The notes: a model not told the origin generated them from the letters alone. A stretch of DNA of 64,000 nt from ZC4RG30 sp035556135 (GCA_035556135.1 DATMFO010000009.1:267397-331396); one strand, 5' to 3'; positions 50,512-59,852 are shown, counted from the stretch's first letter. Translations and numbers: made by a program.

Positions 50512-51536
50512 ACGTAATTCCGACCGGCGATGCGCGCCTGCAGCGCATGGAGCAGGCCGCCCTCTGGCTGCAGCGCATCCATGCGGCTGCGGATGACGAG
50601 CAGGTGCTGGAAGCCTGGCTGGACTGGTGCCAGCGCGATCCGCTGAACCAGCAGGCCTTCGATGAGCTCGCCGTGGTCTGGGAGCTGGGCGGCGCCGTGG
50701 GTGCTGACGCACCTGCCAACGATGCGGAGACGGTCCGCGCAGCAGCTTCCGGCAATGAGGCCAGGGGCGGATGGACGCGGCGCGGGGCGCTGGCCGCCTC
50801 GCTGGCCGCACTGGTGGGTTCCGGCGTGGCGGGCCTGTGGTGGGCCAACCGGCATTCGGCACAAGAGGTGGCCGGCATCGATTTCAGCTCCCCCACCGGC
50901 GTGAACAGCGTGCAGCGCCTGCCTGATGGTTCGGTGCTGGAGCTGGGCGGCGGCACTCACGTCACGGTGCTGATGGATGAGCGCCGGCGCCGCGTGCAGC
51001 TGCACGAGGGTGAGGTGTACGTGGCCGTGAAGAAGGACGCCGGGCGTCCCTTCTCCGTGCAGGCCGGCAGGCTGGAAGCCATCGCCACCGGCACCGCCTT
51101 CAATGTGCTGCGCACCGAGGGGCGCGTGACCGTGACCGTGGCCGAAGGCAGCGTCGAAGCGCACTACGACCAGAACACCTCGTCCATGCCGAGGAACCGC
51201 CTGCAGCCCCACCAGCAACTGGTCTACTGGCATGGCTCGCACAATGTTGACGTGCGCAACGTGGATCCGCAGCTGGCCATTGCCTGGCGCAAGGGCCAGC
51301 TGCACTACGAGGGCGAATCGCTCTCGGAGGTCATCGCCACGGTCAACCGCTACGCGCCCCGCCCCATCGTGATCGAGGACAAGCGGGTCGCGGCGCTGGG
51401 CTACAGCGGTACGGTGAACGTCGACAACATCCGCGGCTTCCTCAACGGACTGCAGCATTCCTTCCATGTCGCGGTGGTGCAGCTCCCCGACGGGCGGCAA
51501 CGCATCGATGCGCGACCCGGCATTGCCACCGACTGA
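50508..51536 (+). CDS. FecR-family anti-sigma/signal-transducing protein
   Basis: 342 residues; the ATG overlaps the sigma gene stop. Cytoplasmic N-terminal domain (about 1-85, AALWLQRIHAAADDEQVLEAWLDWCQRDP), a helix at about 93-113 preceded by twin Arg (TRRGALAASLAAL), and the periplasmic FecR domain (LPDGSVLELGGGTHVTVLMD, HEGEVYVAVKKDAGRPFSVQAG, ATGTAFNV). It receives the signal from the STN domain of the receptor and controls the sigma factor. 9 bp ahead of receptor B. Confidence 0.94.
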   Translation: MNVIPTGDARLQRMEQAALWLQRIHAAADDEQVLEAWLDWCQRDPLNQQAFDELAVVWELGGAVGADAPANDAETVRAAASGNEARGGWTRRGALAASLAALVGSGVAGLWWANRHSAQEVAGIDFSSPTGVNSVQRLPDGSVLELGGGTHVTVLMDERRRRVQLHEGEVYVAVKKDAGRPFSVQAGRLEAIATGTAFNVLRTEGRVTVTVAEGSVEAHYDQNTSSMPRNRLQPHQQLVYWHGSHNVDVRNVDPQLAIAWRKGQLHYEGESLSEVIATVNRYAPRPIVIEDKRVAALGYSGTVNVDNIRGFLNGLQHSFHVAVVQLPDGRQRIDARPGIATD

Positions 51537-51545
51537 AGGGTCGGC

Positions 51546-54500
51546 ATGCGACTGATTGTCGCGCTGCTGCTGTGCTGTCTGGGCGGTGTGGCCCTGGGCG
51601 CACAGGCGCCCGATCGTCCTGTTGTCTTCGACATCCGCCCGCAACCGCTCTCCAGCGCGCTGTTGCAGTTCTCCTCCCAGAGCGGCCTGCAGGTGGTGGC
51701 TGCCGAAGCGGGCGTGGCCACGCGCCGGGTGCCGGGCCTGCGTGGCCGGATGTTGCCGGGCACGGCGCTGCGTCGCCTGCTGGCGGGCACGGGGCTGACT
51801 TTCCGCCGCATCGATGCGGACACCATCGCGGTGGTGCGCATTGGAGAAGCACAGCCGCCGCCGGGTCGCCGCGCGTCGCCAGAAACTCCCTCCGGAACCG
51901 CAGGCGCGCCGCCGGAGCTGGCCGAAGTGCCGCCGCTGGAAGAAATGGAAGAGGTGGTGGTCACCGGCACGCGCCTGCAGGTGCCGCCCAACTATTCCGC
52001 GCCGAACCCGGTGGTGACCGTCACCGGTGACGAGATGCGCCGGCTGGGCATGGTGAATGTCTCCGAGGCCATCAATCGCCTGGTGCCGCAGAACATTCCC
52101 AGCTACCAGCCGGCGCTCACCGGCGATGAGCAGGAGGGCACCATTTCGCGCACCTCCTTCTTCATCGGCAACACCATTGCCAACCTGCGCGGGCTCGACC
52201 CGACCTTCGGCTCGCGCACGCTGACGATGATTGACGGGCGGCGCGTGGTGTCCACGTCCAACCAGGCCGACGTGGTGGACCTGAACATCATTCCCTCCAA
52301 CCTGCTGCTGCGCATGGACGTGGCCACGGGCGGCGCTTCGGCGACCTATGGCTCCGGCGCCATGGCGGGTGTGGTGAACCTGGTGCTCGACAAGCGCATG
52401 ACCGGTGTCAGCGTCGACATGGACTATGGCGTCACCGAGGCAGGGGACGGCAGGAGCCCGCATGTGGCGATTGCCGGCGGCACGCCGCTGTTCGGCGGCC
52501 GCGGCCATGCGCTGCTGGGCGTGGAGTGGCAGGACCAGGCGGCGATCCGCGACTGTGCCGCCGCGCGCGCCTGGTGCGCGCAGTCACGCAACCTGTACAA
52601 CAACTTCTCTGGTCCCGCGGATGAAGTGGATGCGCTGCTGGAGCCGCTGCCGGGCTTCGAGTCCTACCCGGCGCGCTTCAGGATGGACCATGTGCGCTAC
52701 AGCCAGTTCGCGCCCACGGCCACCATCTACTCCAGCAGTGCCGCGAACACTTCCGGCTACCGCTTCACCGCCGATGGCACGGGCATCGAGGAATTTGCCT
52801 ATGGCCTGCGTGGTGGCACGGGCCGCAACACCGTGGGTGGCGACGGGCCGCTGATTTCCAGTGGCCTGGCCATGCTGCCGGAAACCGAGCGGCGCACCGT
52901 CTTCACCAACTTCGAGTACGACCTGACGCCCCGCCTCACTGGCTATGTGCAGGGCAGTTATGCCCGCACCGATGCGCTCAACCGCAACCGCTACACCACG
53001 GGCACGGCCTGCGTGCGCTTCAACTCGCCCGGCGTTGCCGCCCAGCCCGGCGGCTCTGCGCACGCGGGGGATTTCATCCCCTACGGTGGCAATGGCGAGG
53101 CGTTCCAGGATCCCTTCATCGATGGCGTGCCTTATGTGGACCAGGCGCCGGTGCGCAGTGCGCTGTGGAGCAATGCGAACTTCCGCCTGGTACTGGGCAA
53201 TGCGCCCACGGGACGCGCGCCGCCCTACTACGTTCCTGCCGGGCAGTTCGGCAGCAGCTTCGATGCCAGCACGCCGCCCACATGGAACTTCGTGAATGGC
53301 ATCAACCCCGTGTGGCAGCGCATCAGGTCGGTGAACGGCACGCACTACTGGAACCTGGTGGGCGTGACGCTCACCGTGGACTTCGAGGATCCGGGCGTGC
53401 CGGCCACACTGCCCGGACCGGGACGCAATGCCTACGCCTTCCTCGGCAACCTGACACCCGAGGCGCTGTACGAAGTGCAGCGCGCATTCGGTCGTTCGAG
53501 TACCGCCGGCGGCGGTTCCGGCATCAACACGCTGTTCGGTGAACTGCCATGCCGTGGGTTCACGGCGGTGCGCAAGGTGTGGAATCCGCAGATCCAGCAA
53601 TGGACGGAGCAGCGGTCGGAGACGGTGCGCGCGGTTGCGGGGCTGCGCGGCCGCTTCGGAGGCGACTGGCAGTGGGAGGCCTATTACCAGTATGGCCGCA
53701 CGGCAAGCACGTCACGGCAGAACAATGTGCAGACCAACTTGAGCTTCGCCTTCGCGATGGACGCGGTGATCGACGACCGCGAGTTCGTCAACGGCGTGCC
53801 CAATCCCACATGGAACCGGCCCGTGTGCCGCATCACGCGTGATGGCATTCCGGTGCTCGATGCGCTGGGCCGGCCCACCAGTGATCCGAAGGGGCTTGCC
53901 GAGCTGGCGGCAGGGTGCAGGCCGCTCAATGTCTTTGGCACTGAATTCGCGGATGCCGCCGCCGCGCAGCTGCAGCGCGAGGCACTGGCCTATGCCTTCA
54001 AGAACAATGTCTCTGACGGCCAGAACAGCCTGCAGACGCTGTCGGTGGGCACCACCGGCACGCTGTGGCAGGGCTGGGCCGGTCCGCTCACCGGCGCATT
54101 CGGACTGGAGTTCCGCGAGGACGAGGTGGACAACCAGGGCTCGCGCGGCCCCTTCTACCTGCGCGCCGACATCGCGCGTGCCTGGGGCGATGCCTTCGGC
54201 GGCAGGACCCGCGTCACCGAGGGCTACACCGAACTGAACCTGCCGCTGGTGTCGGGCCTGGAGGGCGTGAAGCTCTGGTCGGTGAATGCGGGTGCGCGCT
54301 TTGCTTCCTACAACAACAAGGGCGGTGCCGGCACCACGGGGCAGTCCGCCACGCAGCACACGCTCAACTGGAAATTCTCCACGGTGTTCGAGCCCTTCGA
54401 TTTCCTGCGCCTGCGCATGACACGCTCGCGCGACCTGCGTGCCGCCGGCTATCGCGACCTGTTCCTCAACCAGCCGGGCATTCCCGACAGCGTCGGCGGC

Positions 54501-55562
54501 AGCCAGGCGCGCAATCCCTGGCGTGACCGCACGGCCGACAGCCAGGAGAACCAGTACGAGCGCTGGGGCACGGTGTCGGTGGGCAATGCCGACCTGAAGC
54601 CGGAGAAGAGCGACACGCTGACCTTCGGCATCGTGCTCTCGCCGCGTGGCAGGGCGGCGGGCATGCAGTTCGCCGCGGACTATTACGACATCCGCGTGAA
54701 GGACGGCATCTACACGCCCTACGGTTATGACAATCCCGTGCTGGCCTGCTGGGAGAAGAGCGGCAACCGGGAGGCGCGCCATGTGGACGGGCAGGTGGAT
54801 CCCGCGGAACCCGGCATCAACGGATTGTTCAATGCCGACCTGCCCGAATGCCGCGAGATCGATTTCGCCACGCGCGAGGATGGCGGCCGCGACCTGCAGG
54901 ACATCGTCTCGCTCAATGCCTCGCGGCCCGCCAACGGCTTGCCCTACCGGCGGCAGGGCATCGACATGTCGTGGAATTACCAGCTGCCGCTGAGCATGGC
55001 CTTCGAGCGTCTGCCCGGTTCGCTGTCGCTGACCGTGCGGGCGACGCGTGCGCTGGAGAGCTCCGGCATCCGCCAGATCTGCGACCTGAACGCACAGCTG
55101 CGCTGCGAGGACCGCTTCGCCGAAGTGGACCTGGCCGGACAGATCCGCAGCAATGTGTTCATCCCCGGGCTGCCGGCGGTGCCGAAGTGGACTGGCAACA
55201 TCATCACCGGCTATCAGTTGGGTGACCTCTACGCAGGGCTTTCGGCGCGCTACATCGGCGGGGCGAAGCTCGACAACACCTGGGGTGATGGCCCCGAAGA
55301 CGCGAATTACCAGGATGCCGAAGGCCGGCTGCTCTACGGCAGCGTGGACCGCAACCGCGTCGATCCCTATTTCAACTTCGCGCTGAACGGGTCCTATGAC
55401 CTGGACGTGGGCGGCATGAAGCAGTTCCAGGTGTTCGGCACGATCAACAACCTCTTCAACAGGAGCCCGCCGTTCACCGGCGGCGGACTGTCGGGGGCGA
55501 GCGCGCAATACCATGACACGCTGGGGCGGTCGTACCGCTTTGGCATCCGCATGAAATTCTGA
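51546..55562 (+). CDS. large Cys-rich TonB-dependent receptor B with STN signalling domain
   Basis: 1338 residues. Signal peptide (about 1-19), then an STN domain (about 26-97; FDIRPQPLSSALLQFSSQSGLQVV) as in FecA-type transducers, a Pro-rich linker, TonB-box-like MEEVVVTGTR, plug (TLTMIDGRRVV, ATYGSGAMAGVVNLVL) and barrel ending RMKF. Collinear with receptor A, sharing motifs such as SFFIGNTIANLRG, FTAVRKVWNPQIQQ and VCRITRDGIP. Most loop Cys pairs are conserved, but the WC...VC pair of receptor A is missing as a pair. Follows the FecR gene by 9 bp in a sigma-FecR-receptor operon. Confidence 0.92.
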   Translation: MRLIVALLLCCLGGVALGAQAPDRPVVFDIRPQPLSSALLQFSSQSGLQVVAAEAGVATRRVPGLRGRMLPGTALRRLLAGTGLTFRRIDADTIAVVRIGEAQPPPGRRASPETPSGTAGAPPELAEVPPLEEMEEVVVTGTRLQVPPNYSAPNPVVTVTGDEMRRLGMVNVSEAINRLVPQNIPSYQPALTGDEQEGTISRTSFFIGNTIANLRGLDPTFGSRTLTMIDGRRVVSTSNQADVVDLNIIPSNLLLRMDVATGGASATYGSGAMAGVVNLVLDKRMTGVSVDMDYGVTEAGDGRSPHVAIAGGTPLFGGRGHALLGVEWQDQAAIRDCAAARAWCAQSRNLYNNFSGPADEVDALLEPLPGFESYPARFRMDHVRYSQFAPTATIYSSSAANTSGYRFTADGTGIEEFAYGLRGGTGRNTVGGDGPLISSGLAMLPETERRTVFTNFEYDLTPRLTGYVQGSYARTDALNRNRYTTGTACVRFNSPGVAAQPGGSAHAGDFIPYGGNGEAFQDPFIDGVPYVDQAPVRSALWSNANFRLVLGNAPTGRAPPYYVPAGQFGSSFDASTPPTWNFVNGINPVWQRIRSVNGTHYWNLVGVTLTVDFEDPGVPATLPGPGRNAYAFLGNLTPEALYEVQRAFGRSSTAGGGSGINTLFGELPCRGFTAVRKVWNPQIQQWTEQRSETVRAVAGLRGRFGGDWQWEAYYQYGRTASTSRQNNVQTNLSFAFAMDAVIDDREFVNGVPNPTWNRPVCRITRDGIPVLDALGRPTSDPKGLAELAAGCRPLNVFGTEFADAAAAQLQREALAYAFKNNVSDGQNSLQTLSVGTTGTLWQGWAGPLTGAFGLEFREDEVDNQGSRGPFYLRADIARAWGDAFGGRTRVTEGYTELNLPLVSGLEGVKLWSVNAGARFASYNNKGGAGTTGQSATQHTLNWKFSTVFEPFDFLRLRMTRSRDLRAAGYRDLFLNQPGIPDSVGGSQARNPWRDRTADSQENQYERWGTVSVGNADLKPEKSDTLTFGIVLSPRGRAAGMQFAADYYDIRVKDGIYTPYGYDNPVLACWEKSGNREARHVDGQVDPAEPGINGLFNADLPECREIDFATREDGGRDLQDIVSLNASRPANGLPYRRQGIDMSWNYQLPLSMAFERLPGSLSLTVRATRALESSGIRQICDLNAQLRCEDRFAEVDLAGQIRSNVFIPGLPAVPKWTGNIITGYQLGDLYAGLSARYIGGAKLDNTWGDGPEDANYQDAEGRLLYGSVDRNRVDPYFNFALNGSYDLDVGGMKQFQVFGTINNLFNRSPPFTGGGLSGASAQYHDTLGRSYRFGIRMKF

Positions 55563-55584
55563 TGACCGAGACAGGAAGGCTGTG

Positions 55585-56514
55585 ATGCGATACATGCAAG
55601 AGATCCTGGTGACCATCTCCCTCTGTGCACTGGGGGGAACGGCAATGGCGGCGCAGACCGCCGAGGCGCCGGCGCGGAGCGGTGCGGCGCAGTCGCGCCA
55701 GCAGGGACAGCCCTCGAGGCAGGGGCAGGCGCCGCGACAGGGGCAGCGCGGGCAGGGACAGCAGGCCGCTGCCGATGGCTCGCGGCCCGCAGCCCAGCGT
55801 CAGCCGGCCTCGCCGCCCTACATCAGCGGCGATGCCAGCTTGTTGTACACGGTGATGGCGCCGGCGCCGAAGGGCGGCGATGCACGCGACGAGGCCGACC
55901 GGCGCATCTTCCGCGAGACGCGTGTGCACTACGGCACGCCGCGCTGGCAGATGGCGGCTGATGATGCACAGCTGGGCAATGCGAAGATGCTGGAGCACTT
56001 CGCATGCAGCCTGGACATCGAACTGACGCCGGAGGAGGCACCGAAGATGGTCGCCTTCGCGCAGAAGGTCACGCGCGAGGCGGCCGCATCGATGAGCAAG
56101 GCAAAGGACTTCTACAAGCGGCAACGGCCGTTCAAGGGGGATGTGGGGCCCACCTGCGTGGAGGCATCCTCCATCGGCGAGAGCTATGACTATCCATCCG
56201 GACACACCACTGCGGGCTGGGCCTGGGGCCTGGTGCTCTCGCAGGTGGATCCTTCCCGCGCCGGCCCGCTGCTGGCGCGCGGCCGCGCCATCGGCGACAG
56301 CCGCGTGGTGTGCGGCATGCACAACGCCAGCGCGGTGGAGAATGCGCGCATGCTCACCGGCGCGGCGGTTTCGCTGGCCTCGGCTTCACCGCTGTACCAG
56401 GCGGACCTGGCCTATGCGCGCGCCGAACTGGCCACGCTGCGTGCGGGCGAGTACAAGAAGCCTGATCCGGCGCGCTGTGCCGCCGAGGCGGAGCTGGTGA
56501 AGCCCTACTGGTAG
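55585..56514 (+). CDS. exported class A acid phosphatase-like (PAP2) protein with altered active site
   Basis: 309 residues from the ATG at 55585 (AGGAAGG upstream). Signal peptide ending MAA, then a Gln/Arg-rich linker (about 37-75, RQGQ repeats) not normal for the family. PAP2 motifs: K174-x6-R181-P182, PSGH (204-207), and SR (239-240) ... H246; the Asp expected four residues after that His is Ala250. His246 is the phospho-accepting residue and the Asp its partner, so activity may be reduced or changed. Last gene of the sigma-FecR-receptor B operon, 22 bp after the receptor; it may release phosphate from the imported substrate. Confidence 0.85.
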   Translation: MRYMQEILVTISLCALGGTAMAAQTAEAPARSGAAQSRQQGQPSRQGQAPRQGQRGQGQQAAADGSRPAAQRQPASPPYISGDASLLYTVMAPAPKGGDARDEADRRIFRETRVHYGTPRWQMAADDAQLGNAKMLEHFACSLDIELTPEEAPKMVAFAQKVTREAAASMSKAKDFYKRQRPFKGDVGPTCVEASSIGESYDYPSGHTTAGWAWGLVLSQVDPSRAGPLLARGRAIGDSRVVCGMHNASAVENARMLTGAAVSLASASPLYQADLAYARAELATLRAGEYKKPDPARCAAEAELVKPYW

Positions 56515-56517
56515 AGG

Positions 56518-56976
56518 CTACTGCCGGCGCCCGTGGGCGTCGGCGAAGCTGGGGCTCTGCTTCATCCCCGTGGCCGCGGCGCGGGCGACGCGGGCCGGGG
56601 CGGTCGTGTCGCCGGAGGCACTGGCCACCTCCAGCCGGCGTTTCACGGCTTCGAGGATTTCGCGCTTCGATGCATCGGGAGGTACGTCGAGCACGATGTA
56701 CCAGCCGAGCTCGTCCTCTTGCCGCGCAACCACGCTGCTCGTGCGGGACAGCGCCGGCTGCCGCGGCTGGCTGCTGCCGCCCTTGGCGGCAGGGAGGCTG
56801 GTACGGAGGGAGGGAGTCCTGCCGGGTGCGCCACGCTGCTGCGGTGACGCCGCCTGCCGGCGCGCCTCGAGTTTCTTGCGCGCTTCCTCGCTGACATCGA
56901 AGCCGGGCCCCATCACGCTGGTGATGATCCGGTAGGCGATGAAACCGAAGAAGACCAGGAAGAAGATGGTGCTCAT
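56518..56976 (-). CDS. single-pass membrane protein with J-domain-like C-terminus
   Basis: 152 residues from the ATG at 56976; the longer frame upstream has Arg-rich residues and no start signal. Membrane helix at 2-20, then a basic low-complexity linker, then ELGWYIVLDVPPDASKREILEAVKRRLE, which matches helices I-II of a J domain, but the HPD tripeptide that activates DnaK is absent. Probably a degenerate J-like protein. Convergent with the phosphatase gene, 3 bp apart, and 55 bp downstream of the carotenoid-oxygenase gene. Confidence 0.65.
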   Translation of the reverse strand: MSTIFFLVFFGFIAYRIITSVMGPGFDVSEEARKKLEARRQAASPQQRGAPGRTPSLRTSLPAAKGGSSQPRQPALSRTSSVVARQEDELGWYIVLDVPPDASKREILEAVKRRLEVASASGDTTAPARVARAAATGMKQSPSFADAHGRRQ

Positions 56977-57031
56977 GGTGGCAATGGTGGCGAGGTTTGG
57001 CGCGGCGACTACCTGGCCGCCGCGCCTGACC

Positions 57032-58687
57032 TCAGGCCTTCGCCTTGGGAATCGCCGCAGCCGGCACGAACCAGCCATGCACCTGGCCGGCGATTCGCGT
57101 GGGCATCTTCACGGTGGCCACCGGGCCGTTTTCCACGCGCTCGGCATCCAGGATCACCAGGTCCGCGCGGTTGTTCTCCGCGGCGTAGGTGGCCACCGCC
57201 ATCACGTAGCCCGAGCCTTCCGGCGCATTGGCATTCTTCGGCGCGAAACACACCTCCGCCAGCGAGGCGCCCTGCGGCGCACGCCAGATCTTCGCGGTGC
57301 GGTTCTGCACGTCGAAGCGCGCGATGCCGTTGCCGCGGCCACCGCCCGGCACGTTCTCGGCCTCGCTGAAACCGCAGGAAAGGAAGCCGTAGCGGTAATG
57401 CGCGGTGTTGTAGCGGTCATCCTGCCGCGGCAGCGCGCCGGTGATGTTGGGATACAGCCGCTCCATCTTGTAATCCTTCGGCGTCTTCGTGGTGAGGTCG
57501 GCCGACAGGCGGGTGATGTAGCTGGTGCCCTTCACCGGATCCCAGCGCGAGCCATCATGCATGGGCATGAAGGGGAAGGGGTTGGACTCGGACATCTCCA
57601 CGTCGACGGCCACCTGCCTGCCATCGTCGAAGGCGCCCATCACATGCGTGGCGCTGCGCTCGGGGCCCTTGATGAACTGCACATCCTTGCCATCGCCACC
57701 GCGGCGGAAGAAGCCGAAGTAGGTGGGCTCGCCCGGCCACCAGGACCAGTGGATGCCGCCCTTCTCCATCTGCGCCTGGTCCATGCGCATCGGAATGACG
57801 TAGAGCACCACGAAATTCTCGGTGACGGCGAAGTCGTGCAGCATGCCCACGTAGGGCACCTTCACCCAGGCTTCCCAGACCTTCTTGCCCTTGGGCGTGT
57901 ACTCGAACACGTTCACGTCGGTGGTGCCGTGGCCCTTCGCCTCGTAGCCGAAGCCGACAAGGTTGCCGGTCTTCGAATCCAGCTTCGGGTGCGCGGTGAA
58001 GGTGGCGCTCTTCAGCGTGTTGTTGAAGCGGTAGACGGGGTCGAGCGTCTCGAGTGTGTTGAGGTCGAGCGCCGCGGGCGGGCTGTCTTCCTTCAGCGCC
58101 AGCAGCACGCCGTTGTGATGGATGATGTGCGTGTTGTGCGTGCCGCGGCTCTTGCCCTTCACCGACGGGTCGTCGAGATAGGGATTGCGGTACATGGGGA
58201 AGAGGATGCGGCCGGCCTTCTCCTGCGCGATGTAACGCTCATTGCGCACGAAGCGGCTCTTGTAATGGACATTGCCCTTGTCGAAACGGAACAGGCTCAC
58301 GTGGCCTTCGCCGTCGAAGGGGATGTTGCCCTGGCGCAGCGGGAACTGGGCGTCGGGGCCGGTGCGGTAGAAGCCGCCGGCCAGATCGGTGGGCACCTTG
58401 CCCTCCACCTCGCAGTAGGCGATGTCCTGCTCGACACGGAACAGCTGCGGGCCACGGGCCGGAGGCGCCAGGCGCTGCTCCATGTCATTGATGGGAGGAC
58501 CACCGGCCGGCGGACGGCCGCCGCTGGGCGGGCTGCCCTGCCCCGGGGGCGGGCCGCCGGGCTGGGCCGCGCCGGCTGCGGCTGCGGCGAGCACGCCGGC
58601 ACCCGCAGTGATCACCCCGCCCAGGAAGCTGCGGCGGTCGGTGGCTGATTCGTCGGCGCTGGGGCCGGTAATGGGCTGGTCGGACAT
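57032..58687 (-). CDS. Tat-exported carotenoid oxygenase family protein
   Basis: 551 residues from the ATG at 58687 (GGGGGA upstream); a longer frame exists but lacks support. Twin-arginine signal DRRSFLGG (17-24) with an Ala-rich core, then a Pro/Gly linker (about 42-66). The seven-blade oxygenase follows with four iron His: H233 (TAHP), H284 (LHDF), H348 (ATHVMGAF) and H537 (QVHGW). The family cleaves carotenoids, stilbenes or lignin-derived alkenes with O2; export through Tat, folded with iron, would place it in the periplasm. Preceded on the same strand by an AraC regulator (77-bp gap). Confidence 0.92.
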   Translation of the reverse strand: MSDQPITGPSADESATDRRSFLGGVITAGAGVLAAAAAGAAQPGGPPPGQGSPPSGGRPPAGGPPINDMEQRLAPPARGPQLFRVEQDIAYCEVEGKVPTDLAGGFYRTGPDAQFPLRQGNIPFDGEGHVSLFRFDKGNVHYKSRFVRNERYIAQEKAGRILFPMYRNPYLDDPSVKGKSRGTHNTHIIHHNGVLLALKEDSPPAALDLNTLETLDPVYRFNNTLKSATFTAHPKLDSKTGNLVGFGYEAKGHGTTDVNVFEYTPKGKKVWEAWVKVPYVGMLHDFAVTENFVVLYVIPMRMDQAQMEKGGIHWSWWPGEPTYFGFFRRGGDGKDVQFIKGPERSATHVMGAFDDGRQVAVDVEMSESNPFPFMPMHDGSRWDPVKGTSYITRLSADLTTKTPKDYKMERLYPNITGALPRQDDRYNTAHYRYGFLSCGFSEAENVPGGGRGNGIARFDVQNRTAKIWRAPQGASLAEVCFAPKNANAPEGSGYVMAVATYAAENNRADLVILDAERVENGPVATVKMPTRIAGQVHGWFVPAAAIPKAKA

Positions 58688-58764
58688 CTGGATCCCCCGG
58701 GAAAATGGCTCTGTCGGGCCTCTGGATTGGATCAAGTCTAGCGCGCGGCCGGCAATTGCGGTCA

Positions 58765-59721
58765 TTACGGGTTGCGCCCGGCGCGCCAGGTGGCAGGAGG
58801 GGCGCCGAAGGCCCGCCTGAAGGCCCGGTTGAAGGCGGCCTCGGACTCGTATCCCACCTCGAAGGCAATGCGGGCGATGGAATCGGAGGAGGCCTCGAGC
58901 CGCCGGGCCGCTGCCTGCAGGCGCTGGGCGGCCAGATAGCGCATGGGGCTCTCGCCCATGATGCGGGTGAAGCGGTCGGCAAAGGCCGAGCGGGACATGC
59001 CCACGGCATGCGCCAGGTCCTCCGCTGTCCAGCGCTGGCCAAGCCTGCGATGCAGCAGGGCCAGCGCGCGGCCGATCATGGGATCGAAGATGCCCGCCTG
59101 CCAGCCGCACTCGCCAGGGGGCTGCGAGGCGATGTAGCGGCGCACCGCCTCGACGAACAGCAGTTCGGCCAGCCTGGCCAGCAGCGCCGGCGAGCCGGCG
59201 AGGCCGCCGGCGATCTCCTGCGCGCCAAAGCGCATGGTGCTTTCGATCCAGGCGCTGGAGGGGGCATCGGCGATGCGCACCTTCATCACGCGGGGCAGCA
59301 CGCGCAGCACGGGATCGTTGGGAACCTCGCTGGCGAGGAAGCCGCACAGCATGCGCGTGGTTTCGCCACCGCCGCCGTAGACGATGCGCGACAGCGAGGC
59401 GGCATCGCCGTGTTCCAGGAATTGCTCGGCGCTGACCGGCGGCAGTCCGGGCGCGCTGGCGAGCCGGTGCGCTTCATTGTGCGGCAGCAGCACCACCTCG
59501 CCGCTTTCCACAGGCACCGGTTCATGATCATCGAGCTCGAGCACCATGCGGCCCGCGCAGATGTAGTGGTAGGAAATGATGTGCGTGGGGGCTGCGACGA
59601 AAGGGGCGACCTCCTCGGCGGTCACGCCGGAGAAGACGCACCACGGGGCCGAGAACTCGGCATCGAGGAACACGCCGCCGGAAAGGCGTGTTGATTGCAG
59701 CAGGTCGATCACCCCGTCCAT
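58765..59721 (-). CDS. AraC-family transcriptional regulator with cupin sensor domain
   Basis: 318 residues from the ATG at 59721, with AGGTGG five bases upstream; a GTG three codons earlier is less likely. N-terminal cupin-like domain (HIISYHYICAGRMVLELDD, GEVVLLPHNEAH) and C-terminal double helix-turn-helix (RWTAEDLAHAVGMSRSAFADRFTRIMGESPMRYL, ARIAFEVGYESEAAFNRAFRRAFG). Directly upstream of the carotenoid-oxygenase gene, its probable target. Confidence 0.93.
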   Translation of the reverse strand: MDGVIDLLQSTRLSGGVFLDAEFSAPWCVFSGVTAEEVAPFVAAPTHIISYHYICAGRMVLELDDHEPVPVESGEVVLLPHNEAHRLASAPGLPPVSAEQFLEHGDAASLSRIVYGGGGETTRMLCGFLASEVPNDPVLRVLPRVMKVRIADAPSSAWIESTMRFGAQEIAGGLAGSPALLARLAELLFVEAVRRYIASQPPGECGWQAGIFDPMIGRALALLHRRLGQRWTAEDLAHAVGMSRSAFADRFTRIMGESPMRYLAAQRLQAAARRLEASSDSIARIAFEVGYESEAAFNRAFRRAFGAPPATWRAGRNP

Positions 59722-59852
59722 GGCCGCCACCTGTCACCGGTAGAAATGCCCGGCGTCCCTGCAAAGAACCACGGCGTGTCGCGCATGTTCCCGCCCGGGA
59801 TTGCCGCGCACACTGCCCATCACCGAAGGACGCATGCATGAAAGGAGACAGC

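Noticed and set aside
50136..52508. 790-codon antisense frame over sigma, FecR and receptor B
   Set aside because: Spans three well-supported plus-strand genes, has no recognisable domain, and its residue bias is that of an antisense frame.
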